A DNA stretch of 15,266 bases, taken from JBDTNK01 sp039933775. Lineage in GTDB: Bacteria; Chloroflexota; Limnocylindria; QHBO01. The number at the start of each line of letters is the position of its first letter. The stretch's first letter is position 1. Under the pieces are notes generated by a model. That model worked only from the letters and a program-made list of their open reading frames with translations, was not told the origin of the DNA and did no database searches. Both the position numbers and the translations under genes were made by a program. The stretch covers positions 1-15,266 of the forward strand of contig JBDTNK010000046.1 in NCBI GenBank assembly GCA_039933775.1. Direction: 5' to 3'. Below are positions 1 through 6,634 of this stretch, one piece after another.

Positions 1-555
1 GACGCGCTTCGGGACGTCCTCGCGCGCCGTGCCGCCGCCGAGGGCGTGCTCGACGTCGCCTACGCCACCTACGACTCGCCGCTGGGCCCGCTCAACGTGG
101 TCGTCACGCGGCACGGCCTGGTACGCCTCTCCTATCCCGGCGAGCCGATCGACGCGCAGCTCGAGGAGCTTGCCCGCCGCATCTCGCCGCGCATCCTGCA
201 TGCCCCCGAACGGACCGATGCGGTGCGCCGCGAGCTCGACGCCTACTTCGCGGGCGGGCGCCACGAGTTTGACCTGCCGATCGACTGGGCCCTGGTGCGT
301 GGCTTCGCGGGCGACGTCCTGCGCGCCACCAGCCGGATCCCGTTCGGCGCGACCTCGAGCTACCGTGAGATCGCCGCCGCCGCCGGCTCGCCCAATGCGT
401 ACCGCGCGGCTGGCAACGCGCTGGGCTCCAACCCGATCCCGATCGTCGTCCCATGCCACCGAGTGCTCCACGCCGGTGGGGGACTGGGCGGCTACACCGG
501 CGGCCTCGACCGAAAGCGCTTCCTCCTGCGCCTCGAGGGGGTCGTCGAGTCCTGA
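1..555 (+). CDS. ogt: Methylated-DNA--protein-cysteine S-methyltransferase (5' end outside window)
   Basis: This suicide repair enzyme moves the alkyl group from O6-alkylguanine (and O4-alkylthymine) in DNA onto its own cysteine. The C-terminal half carries the family signature VPCHRVL. The acceptor Cys codon is at 454-456, followed by the conserved GGGLGGYTGG loop and the closing RKRFLLRLEG segment. The helix-turn-helix region that contacts DNA (ATSSYREIAAAAG, then YRAAGNALGSNP with the arginine-finger and Asn-hinge regions) is also present. The frame is open back to base 1 with plausible coding sequence (LRDVLARR..GVLDVAY), so I treat it as 5'-partial. A GTG at 46 could be read as a start, but it lies inside the conserved lead-in to the N-terminal domain. 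All catalytic residues are present, so it should be active and not an alkyltransferase-like (ATL) protein. It ends 72 bases before the ALDH gene, which has its own promoter. Confidence 0.93.
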   Translation, partial: DALRDVLARRAAAEGVLDVAYATYDSPLGPLNVVVTRHGLVRLSYPGEPIDAQLEELARRISPRILHAPERTDAVRRELDAYFAGGRHEFDLPIDWALVRGFAGDVLRATSRIPFGATSSYREIAAAAGSPNAYRAAGNALGSNPIPIVVPCHRVLHAGGGLGGYTGGLDRKRFLLRLEGVVES

Positions 556-609
556 ACCTCCCGGGGAACCGAGTGAGGAGGGCGGCAAGCGTCCCGCATG
601 CCCCTCCAG

Positions 610-618
610 TGCGATAAT
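610..618 (+). promoter_or_regulatory. Extended -10 promoter for a probably leaderless ALDH16 transcript
   Basis: TG-C-GATAAT is an extended -10 element (TG at 610-611, hexamer 613-618, matching TATAAT at five of six positions). The ATG at 628 starts 10 bases after the hexamer ends, close to the expected transcription start. The mRNA would therefore have almost no leader. No Shine-Dalgarno sequence precedes 628, and no recognisable -35 box is seen, which fits an extended -10 promoter. Confidence 0.5.
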
Positions 619-627
619 CACAGCCAC

Positions 628-2157
628 ATGACGATCACCAAGAAGCCAGACGCGCGTCCCGCTGCCGCATCGTGGGGACTCGCCGCCTCCGGTCGCGTGC
701 CGTGGGAGTACGCGCCGGCACCAGAGGCGACCGATCACATCTCGATCGAGCGGTCCTACGGCCTGTTCATCGACAACGAGTTCCGCGCGGCGAAGGGGCG
801 GGGCACGTTCGAGGTCATCAACCCTGCCACCGAGGAGACGCTCTCGCGGGTCGCGAAGGCCACGCCGGCCGACGTCGATCGCGCCGTGAGCGCGGCACGC
901 CGCGCTCACGCATCGGTCTGGTCCAAGCTGCCGGGACGTGAGCGCGCCAAGTACCTGTATCGGATCGCGCGCATCTTGCAGGAGCGCAGCCGCGAGTTTG
1001 CGGTGGTCGAGACGATGAACTCCGGGAAGCCGATCAAGGAGAGCCGCGACGTCGACGTGCCGCTCGCCGCGGCGCACTTCTTCTACTACGCCGGCTGGGC
1101 TGACAAGCTCGAGTACGCCTTCCCGAACCGCTCCCCACGATCGCTCGGCGTGGCGGCGCAGATCATCCCGTGGAACTTCCCACTGATGATGCTGGCCTGG
1201 AAGATCGCACCGGCACTGGCGGCCGGCAACACGGTCGTCCTCAAGCCAGCCTCAACGACACCGCTGAGCGCCTACCTGTTCGCCGACGTCGTGCGCCAGG
1301 CGGAGCTGCCGCCGGGCGTGGTGAACATCATCACCGGGCCGGGCGAGATCGGCATGGAGCTGGTGCGCCACCCCGACGTCAACAAGGTCGCCTTCACCGG
1401 CTCGACCGCGGTGGGCAAGATGATCGGGCGCGCGGTGGCCGGCAGCGACAAGAAGCTGACCCTCGAGCTCGGCGGCAAGGCGGCGAACATCGTGTTCGAC
1501 GATGCGCCGCTCGACCAGGCCATCGAGGGCATCATCAACGGCATCTACTTCAACCAGGGCGAGGTGTGCTGCGCCGGATCCCGCCTCTTCGTGCAGGAGA
1601 GCATCTACGAGCCGCTGATCGACAAGCTCAAGGCGCGCCTCGGCACTCTCCGCGTGGGCGATCCGCTCGACAAGAACACCGATGTCGGGGCGATCAACTC
1701 CGCCGCCCAGCTGGCCAAGGTGCGCGAGCTCGTGGCGGTCGGCATCGAGGAGGGTGCGGAGATGTTCCAGCCCGACTGCAAGCTCCCGGACCGTGGCTTC
1801 TTCTTCGTGCCGACCCTGTTCACCGGCGTCAGCCAGAGCCACCGCATCGCGCAGGAGGAGATCTTCGGGCCGGTGCTGTCGGTGCTCACCTTCCGCACGC
1901 CCGACGAGGCGATCGAGAAGGCCAACAACACGCCGTACGGCCTCTCGGCGGGGGTCTGGACCGAGAAGGGGAGCCGCATCTTCAAGATGGTGAACGCGAT
2001 GCGTGCCGGCGTGGTGTGGGCCAACACGTTCAACCGCTTCGATCCGACCAGCCCGTTCGGTGGTTACAAGGAGTCCGGCTACGGGCGCGAGGGTGGCATT
2101 CATGGCCTCGGCGCGTACCTCGATCTCTCGGGATCGAACGGCACGAGCGTCCGATGA
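628..2157 (+). CDS. Aldehyde dehydrogenase, catalytic half of a split ALDH16
   Basis: This NAD(P)-dependent enzyme oxidises aldehydes to carboxylic acids. With the 628 start it has 509 residues and a complete active site: Asn183 in IIPWNFP (oxyanion hole), Lys206 in VVLKPAS (cofactor binding), general base Glu280 in LELGGK and nucleophile Cys314 in GEVCCAGSR. The E-to-C spacing of 34 is the canonical one. The N-terminal WEYAPAPEA segment matches the EYGPxPES opening of the ALDH16 family, and the end matches the join to ALDH16's second domain. I chose ATG 628 over 598 because an extended -10 ends just before 628. A purine-rich GAGGAGG (575-581) lies about 16 bases before 598, too far to be a good ribosome site. 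The stop overlaps the next start (ATGA), so the two halves are probably made together. Ordinary class-3-like ALDH is the alternative reading if the neighbour is ignored. Confidence 0.92.
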   Translation: MTITKKPDARPAAASWGLAASGRVPWEYAPAPEATDHISIERSYGLFIDNEFRAAKGRGTFEVINPATEETLSRVAKATPADVDRAVSAARRAHASVWSKLPGRERAKYLYRIARILQERSREFAVVETMNSGKPIKESRDVDVPLAAAHFFYYAGWADKLEYAFPNRSPRSLGVAAQIIPWNFPLMMLAWKIAPALAAGNTVVLKPASTTPLSAYLFADVVRQAELPPGVVNIITGPGEIGMELVRHPDVNKVAFTGSTAVGKMIGRAVAGSDKKLTLELGGKAANIVFDDAPLDQAIEGIINGIYFNQGEVCCAGSRLFVQESIYEPLIDKLKARLGTLRVGDPLDKNTDVGAINSAAQLAKVRELVAVGIEEGAEMFQPDCKLPDRGFFFVPTLFTGVSQSHRIAQEEIFGPVLSVLTFRTPDEAIEKANNTPYGLSAGVWTEKGSRIFKMVNAMRAGVVWANTFNRFDPTSPFGGYKESGYGREGGIHGLGAYLDLSGSNGTSVR

Positions 2158-3134
2158 GTCCGCGCACGAAGACCGCGGCTGCCGCCCGGCGCCGGACGCC
2201 ATCGGTCCTGGAGGCGCGCGCCGCGCAACCGCTGGCGACGAGCGGCGCGAACGGGGGCGGGCGGCTCGGCGTGCGCAAGACGTACAAGCTCTACATCGGC
2301 GGCGCCTTCCCGCGCACCGAGTCGGGACGCGCGTACGAGGTCTTCGGTGCAACCGGCGAGCTGCTGGCCAATGCCTGTCGCGGCACGCGCAAGGACATTC
2401 GCGAGGCGGTTCGCGCTGCGCGCAAGGCGTTCCCCGGCTGGGCGGCCAAGACCGCCTACAACCGCAGCCAGGTGCTGTATCGCATCGCGGAGCTGATGGA
2501 GGGGCGGCGCGACCAGTTCGTGGCCGAGGTCATGGCCTCGGAGGGCGTCTCGCGCCTGCGCGCGACGCGCAGCGTGGATGCCGCCATCGACCGATGGGTC
2601 TGGTACGCCGGCTGGGCCGACAAGTATTCGCAGCTGATCGGCACGGTCAACCCGGTCGCCGGCAGCTACTTCAACTTCAGCGTCCCCGAGCCGACCGGCG
2701 TTGTCGGCGTGATCGCCCCCGAGGCGTCGTCGCTGCTGGGCCTGGTCAGCCGGCTCGCCCCGGTCATCGTGAGCGGCAACGCGGCGGTCGTCATCTCCTC
2801 GCAGACACGCCCGCTGCCGGCGGTGACGCTGTCCGAGGTGCTCGCCACCTCCGACGTGCCGGGCGGCGTGGTGAACCTCATCACCGGGCTGCGTCGCGAG
2901 CTGGTCGACCACCTGGCGGGTCACATGGACGTGAACGCGCTCGACGCCTTCGGCGCATCGACCGATGAAGCTGCAGCGCTCGAGGAGATCGCCGTCGAGA
3001 ACGTCAAGCGCTTCGTCCGGCCGCCCTCCGCCGGTCTCGAGCGCTACGACTGGCAGGCCGATGGGGCACAGTCGCCGTACCTCATCGGGCAGTACGTCGA
3101 GATCAAGACCGTCTGGCATCCCATCGGGGCCTGA
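2154..3134 (+). CDS. Non-catalytic ALDH-like partner, second half of a split ALDH16
   Basis: This is a 326-residue ALDH-fold protein that lacks the catalytic domain. Residues 43-270 align by eye with the NAD-binding half of an ALDH (YKLYIGGAF, KAFPGWAAK, WVWYAGWADKY, TGVVGVIAPE, GGVVNLITG, DVNALDAFGAST). The oxyanion Asn is replaced (PWN becomes PEA at 189-191), the cofactor Lys is replaced (VVISS at 212-216), and the Glu and Cys motifs are absent because the protein stops after about 50 further residues. Its last residues, VEIKTVWHPIGA, resemble the extreme C-terminus of ALDH16 proteins, so the shortness is family-like and not a truncation. It starts inside the preceding stop codon (ATGA), implying translational coupling and equal amounts. 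I infer a structural or assembly role in a hetero-oligomer with the 628-2157 product. Confidence 0.88.
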   Translation: MSPRTKTAAAARRRTPSVLEARAAQPLATSGANGGGRLGVRKTYKLYIGGAFPRTESGRAYEVFGATGELLANACRGTRKDIREAVRAARKAFPGWAAKTAYNRSQVLYRIAELMEGRRDQFVAEVMASEGVSRLRATRSVDAAIDRWVWYAGWADKYSQLIGTVNPVAGSYFNFSVPEPTGVVGVIAPEASSLLGLVSRLAPVIVSGNAAVVISSQTRPLPAVTLSEVLATSDVPGGVVNLITGLRRELVDHLAGHMDVNALDAFGASTDEAAALEEIAVENVKRFVRPPSAGLERYDWQADGAQSPYLIGQYVEIKTVWHPIGA

Positions 3135-3143
3135 GCCGGCCCG

Positions 3144-4895
3144 ATGCCTCGACCTCGCACCGTGCAGCGTGGCGCTGACTCGGTCATCAGCAACGGTGAG
3201 CTGGCGCGCGTCTTTCGCGAGATCGGCGACATGCTCGACATCATGGGCGAGGTCGTCTACAAGGCGGTCGCCTACCGCCGCGTGGCCGATGCCGTGGAGC
3301 GCTTTCCGGCCGACGTCGCCGCGCTCTACCGCGCCGGCACGCCGCCGAAGCTGCCGGGGGCCGGTCCCGCGCTCAGCGCGAAGCTCGACGAGCTCTCGCG
3401 CACGGGCCAGCTGGCCTATCACGAGCGGCTGCGCAGCCAGGTGCCGATCTCGCTGCTCGGCCTGCTCGCCGTCCCGGGCGTCGGGCCACGGACCGTGCGA
3501 CTGCTGCAGTCCGAGCTGGGGATCGCCTCGCTCGACGGGCTGCATGCCGCCGCCGAGGCCGGATCGCTGCGCGGGGTGAAGGGACTCTCGGCGCGAACCG
3601 AGCAGAACATTCTCGAGGGCATCGCGCGCCTGGGACGGGACACGGGGCGCCTCCTGCTGCACGACGCCGACCGCTTGGCGACCCGCCTCATCGAGGAGCT
3701 GCGCTCGGTGGCCGGGGTCATTCGCATCGAGGCGGCCGGGTCCCTGCGGCGACGCCGCGCCACGATCGGGGACCTGGACCTGCTCGCCGCGGTCACCGAC
3801 CCCGCGGCGGTCATCGCGGCCCTGGACGGCCTCCACGCCGTCGAGCGCGTGCTCGCCGCGGGCACGGACAAGTCGAGCATCGTGATGCGCGACGGGCCGC
3901 AGATCGACCTGATGGTCTGCCCGGCGGCCGCGTGGGGCACGTATCTCGTCCACTTCACCGGCAGCAAGGAGCACAACGTCGCCCTGCGCGGCATCGCGCT
4001 GGACCGCGGCCTCTCGCTGTCGGAGAAGGGCTTCAAGCGCCTCGACACCGGTGAGCTGCTGCTCGCCGCGGACGAGGAGGAGGCATACGCCCGCCTTGAC
4101 CTGCCGTGGATCCCGCCCGAGCTGCGCGAGGGCGACGGCGAGATCGAGGCGGCGCGTGCCGGCGAACTGCCGGTCCTGGTCGAGCTGGACGAGGTCCGCG
4201 GCGATACGCACGTGCACTCGGACTGGACCGATGGCGTCGACTCGATCGAAGCCATGGCCCGCGCCGCGCGCGACCAGGGACGCGATTGGATCGTGCTGAC
4301 CGATCACTCGCCCAGCCTGGGCATCACGAACGGCCTCTCCCCGGAGCGCGTGGCCGCGCAGCGCGACGAGATCGGGCGGCTGAATGCCGAACTCAGCCCG
4401 TTTCGCATCCTGCACGGCACCGAGCTCGAGATCCGCGCCGACGGCAGCCTCGACTACGACGACGCGCTGCTCGCGTCATTCGACGTCGTCATCGCCAGCA
4501 TGCACAGCGCCCGAAGCCAGGCGCCCGAGCAGCTGACGCGTCGCGCCATCGCCGCGATCGAGCAGCCGCACGTCGACGTGCTGGCCCACCCGACGGGGCG
4601 CATCGTGAACAGCCGCGACGCGATCAGCATGGACTGGGAGGCGATCTTCGCGGCCGCGGCGCGCACCGGGACGATGCTCGAGATCAACGGCAGCCCGCGC
4701 CTGGACCTGCCCGATGAGCTGGCGCGCAGCGCCGGACGCGCGGGTGTGACGCTCACCGTCTCCAGCGACGCGCATCGCACCGAGGAGCTCGACAACCTGC
4801 GCCACGGCGTCTCGGTCGCGCGCCGCGCGTGGCTCACCGCGGACCAGGTCGCCGGCACCCGCGACGCGGCGGGCCTGCTGGCGCTGTGCGGATGA
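3144..4895 (+). CDS. polX: DNA polymerase X family protein with PHP domain (PolX)
   Basis: This is a family-X polymerase for gap filling in base-excision repair, fused to a PHP-type 3'-5' exonuclease or phosphoesterase. It has 583 residues, normal for bacterial PolX. Order: 8-kDa-like helical domain (about 17-95), helix-hairpin-helix elements (LPGAGPALSAK near 70; VPGVGPRTVRLL near 110), and palm with GSLRR (199-203) and metal ligands Asp210 and Asp212 in IGDLDLL and Asp255 in QIDLMV. TGSKEHNVALR follows. The PHP domain from about 352 has all expected metal ligands: H356/H358 (DTHVHSDW), D387/H388, E427, H454, H482 (AHPTGR), D542/H544. Both activities should be intact. It begins 9 bases after the ALDH pair stops and its own stop overlaps the next start (ATGA), so it is probably in the same operon. 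No ribosome site precedes ATG 3144; homology begins near residue 17, so the start is less certain than the rest. Confidence 0.95.
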   Translation: MPRPRTVQRGADSVISNGELARVFREIGDMLDIMGEVVYKAVAYRRVADAVERFPADVAALYRAGTPPKLPGAGPALSAKLDELSRTGQLAYHERLRSQVPISLLGLLAVPGVGPRTVRLLQSELGIASLDGLHAAAEAGSLRGVKGLSARTEQNILEGIARLGRDTGRLLLHDADRLATRLIEELRSVAGVIRIEAAGSLRRRRATIGDLDLLAAVTDPAAVIAALDGLHAVERVLAAGTDKSSIVMRDGPQIDLMVCPAAAWGTYLVHFTGSKEHNVALRGIALDRGLSLSEKGFKRLDTGELLLAADEEEAYARLDLPWIPPELREGDGEIEAARAGELPVLVELDEVRGDTHVHSDWTDGVDSIEAMARAARDQGRDWIVLTDHSPSLGITNGLSPERVAAQRDEIGRLNAELSPFRILHGTELEIRADGSLDYDDALLASFDVVIASMHSARSQAPEQLTRRAIAAIEQPHVDVLAHPTGRIVNSRDAISMDWEAIFAAAARTGTMLEINGSPRLDLPDELARSAGRAGVTLTVSSDAHRTEELDNLRHGVSVARRAWLTADQVAGTRDAAGLLALCG

Positions 4896-5671
4896 ACGGC
4901 CGGCTGACGCGGCGGCGTGCCGCGAGCGCGATTCGCGACCGCATCGAGCGCCCCGAGGCGATCGTCCTCGCCGTGCTGCTCGCGGTCATCGCCGCGGTCG
5001 GCTGGCTCTCCTCGGGACCGATGCTGGCCGTCGCGGTGGCGCTGGCGCTGGCGATCGGCGGCTTCGGGGCGATCTACCTGCTCGGCCCCGCGCAGCAGGG
5101 GCTGGGACTGGGTCGCTACCTGGTCATGGCCCTCGCCGCGGCGGCGCTCACGCTGTTCGGGCGCTCGCTGCCGGGCGGCGTCGTCCTGCTCCTCGGGCCG
5201 GTCGCGGCGGTGCTGCTGTGGTCGGTGATCTGGCTCGAGATGCGGGTCGCGCGCTCGGGAGGCGGGTTCCGGCTCGGCATCGACCTCGTCCTCGTGGGGA
5301 TCATCTTCGCGGCATGGGCGGGGCTTATCGACCTGTTCGGGGCCGATGGCTGGCCCTCTCCCGTGATCCTGCTCGCCGCGGGCGGCTTCGTGCTCGCCCT
5401 GCGCTCCGCCGAGGCGCGCGGCCGCGCGTCCGGCGCGGCCGCCTTCGAGGCGGTCCTCCACACGCTCGCCGTTGCCGAGGTGGCCGCGGCGCTGCTCCTG
5501 CTGCGGCTTCCCGGCGCCATCGGGCCGGCGCTGGTGGCCCTTGCCTTCTACGCCTGGTCGGGTGCCGCGGATGCCCTGGCGGAGGGCTCATCGGGCTGGA
5601 ACGTGCTCAGGGAGTACGGCAGCCTGGCGCTCCTCGGCCTGCTGCTGGCGTTCCTGGTGCACGCAGGCTGA
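4892..5671 (+). CDS. Polytopic membrane protein of unknown function
   Basis: This 259-residue, strongly hydrophobic protein has a basic cytoplasmic N-terminus (MNGRLTRRRA) and about eight or nine predicted membrane helices, roughly at 22-40, 44-64, 74-90, 95-116, 128-148, 156-171, 184-205, 209-226 and 243-257. There is no signal peptide cleavage site, transporter signature or catalytic motif that I recognise. I chose ATG 4892 because it overlaps the PolX stop (ATGA) and leaves a typical positive-inside N-terminus; an in-frame upstream start would lie deep in PolX. It is the last gene before the 5703 promoter. Its link to repair is only positional. Confidence 0.8.
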   Translation: MNGRLTRRRAASAIRDRIERPEAIVLAVLLAVIAAVGWLSSGPMLAVAVALALAIGGFGAIYLLGPAQQGLGLGRYLVMALAAAALTLFGRSLPGGVVLLLGPVAAVLLWSVIWLEMRVARSGGGFRLGIDLVLVGIIFAAWAGLIDLFGADGWPSPVILLAAGGFVLALRSAEARGRASGAAAFEAVLHTLAVAEVAAALLLLRLPGAIGPALVALAFYAWSGAADALAEGSSGWNVLREYGSLALLGLLLAFLVHAG

Positions 5672-5672
5672 C

Positions 5673-5695
5673 CGCCGCATCGGGAGCTCGCGGCG
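5673..5695 (+). terminator. Weak GC-rich stem-loop after the membrane-protein gene
   Basis: CGCCGC (5673-5678) and GCGGCG (5690-5695) can pair around an 11-base loop directly after the stop codon at 5669-5671. There is no following T-run. It may mark the end of the PolX-containing transcript just before the next promoter, but a 6-bp stem in DNA this GC-rich can arise by chance. Confidence 0.25.
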
Positions 5696-5702
5696 TCTCG
5701 CG

Positions 5703-5731
5703 TTGACACCGCTATGGGGCGGTGATACAAC
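5703..5731 (+). promoter_or_regulatory. Housekeeping-sigma promoter for the TPR/methylase-like operon
   Basis: A perfect -35 TTGACA (5703-5708) is followed 17 bases later by TACAAC (5726-5731), which matches four of six -10 positions; GATACA at 5724-5729 is an alternative register. The predicted start is near 5738. The rest of 5672-5797 holds a leader hairpin and a weak GGAG (5781-5784), 13 bases before ATG 5798. No gene is seen in this stretch. Confidence 0.6.
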
Positions 5732-5740
5732 GGGGCGCCT

Positions 5741-5765
5741 CAGCGCGCCGGTTCGCTGCGCGCTG
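5741..5765 (+). other. Hairpin at the predicted 5' end of the operon mRNA
   Basis: CAGCGCG (5741-5747) and CGCGCTG (5759-5765) are perfect reverse complements around an 11-base loop. The stem would begin within a few bases of the predicted transcription start. It could protect the transcript from 5' decay or be a binding site. It is not a riboswitch class I recognise. Confidence 0.4.
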
Positions 5766-5797
5766 CCCTCACGACAGATCGGAGACCGGTCATCACC

Positions 5798-6628
5798 ATG
5801 ACCCTGGGAGACACGGAACAGACCACGAGACAGCGGCGCCAGCTGGCCGAGGCGGCGATCGAGCATGCCACCGACGGTAACTGGGAGGCGGCGGTCGAGG
5901 CCAATCGCGGCCTCCTCGAGCTCGGCGCCGACGTGGATGCCTACAACCGGCTCGGCAAGGCGCTGGCCGAGCTGGGTGACAACGCGGCCGCGCTCGAGGC
6001 GTACGAGCATGCGCTTGAACGAGACGCCACCAACCGCATCGCAATGCGCAACACCGAGCGCCTGCGCCTGCTGGGCGCAAGCTCGACCGGCAACGGCGGC
6101 TTGGATGGCCGCGTCGTGCGCGCGCCGGCGACGCTCTTCATCGAGGAGATGGGGAAGACCGGCCACGCACGCCTGATCAATATCGCGCCGCCCCGCCAGC
6201 TGGCAAGCCTCTCGGCCGGCGACGCGGTCGGCCTGCGCGTCGACGGCGAGCAGCTGATCGTGAACGTCGGAACGGCCGAGATCGGCCAGGTCGAGCCGCG
6301 CATCGCAACGCGGCTTCTCAAGCTGATCGCCGGCGGCAACCGCTACGAGGCGGCTGTCACGCAGGTTCACGACGATGATGTTCGCGTCATCATCCGCGAG
6401 GTGTTCGCGCATCCGAGCAACTTCGGGAAAGTCTCGTTTCCCGGGTCGTCTGGCGCCCGCGCGGCTGACGTCAGACCGTACATGAAGGGCACCCCGCTCC
6501 GCTACGATGACGACGAGGAGAGCGAGGAGGTCGACGAGGACTCCGAGGAGGTCGAGGAGCTCGATACCAGCCTGCCGGAGTACTCGGCCGAGCCCGAGCT
6601 CGAAGAGGAGCTCATCGAAGAGACGTAG
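5798..6628 (+). CDS. TPR protein with HIRAN-like domain and acidic tail
   Basis: A 276-residue soluble protein in three parts. Residues 14-90 are two TPR-type helical repeats (NWEAAVEANRGLLELG; DNAAALEAYEHALERD). Residues 103-205 form a beta-rich domain whose core (VGLRVDGEQLIV, then GQVEPRIATRLLKLIAGGNRYEAAV) resembles HIRAN domains, which bind DNA ends or stalled forks. The tail from 237 has 23 Asp/Glu in the last 40 residues and is probably disordered; such tails can mimic DNA or contact basic partners. There is no signal peptide and no catalytic motif. The gene follows a strong promoter and ends 6 bases before the methylase-like gene, so the products probably act together. The HIRAN assignment is by eye and moderate in confidence; the function is unknown. 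Confidence 0.82.
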   Translation: MTLGDTEQTTRQRRQLAEAAIEHATDGNWEAAVEANRGLLELGADVDAYNRLGKALAELGDNAAALEAYEHALERDATNRIAMRNTERLRLLGASSTGNGGLDGRVVRAPATLFIEEMGKTGHARLINIAPPRQLASLSAGDAVGLRVDGEQLIVNVGTAEIGQVEPRIATRLLKLIAGGNRYEAAVTQVHDDDVRVIIREVFAHPSNFGKVSFPGSSGARAADVRPYMKGTPLRYDDDEESEEVDEDSEEVEELDTSLPEYSAEPELEEELIEET

Positions 6629-6634
6629 GAGCCC

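Noticed and set aside
29..631. 200-codon + strand frame over the methyltransferase gene
   Set aside because: Shadow frame of Ser/Arg/Pro-rich composition; the overlapping frame has the PCHRV active site.
1170..2153. Upstream extension of the second ALDH frame
   Set aside because: The frame is open through the first ALDH gene, but this part translates to Arg/Gly-rich sequence without homology. Real coding starts at the ATGA overlap at 2154.
2100..4415. 771-codon open frame on the - strand
   Set aside because: It is antisense to the ALDH pair and PolX, which have clear family motifs. Its translation is low-complexity Arg/Asp/Gly/His-rich, as expected for the shadow frame of GC-rich genes.
5741..5765. 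Leader hairpin as an intrinsic terminator or attenuator
   Set aside because: No T-run follows, no leader peptide is seen, and it sits at the very start of the transcript.
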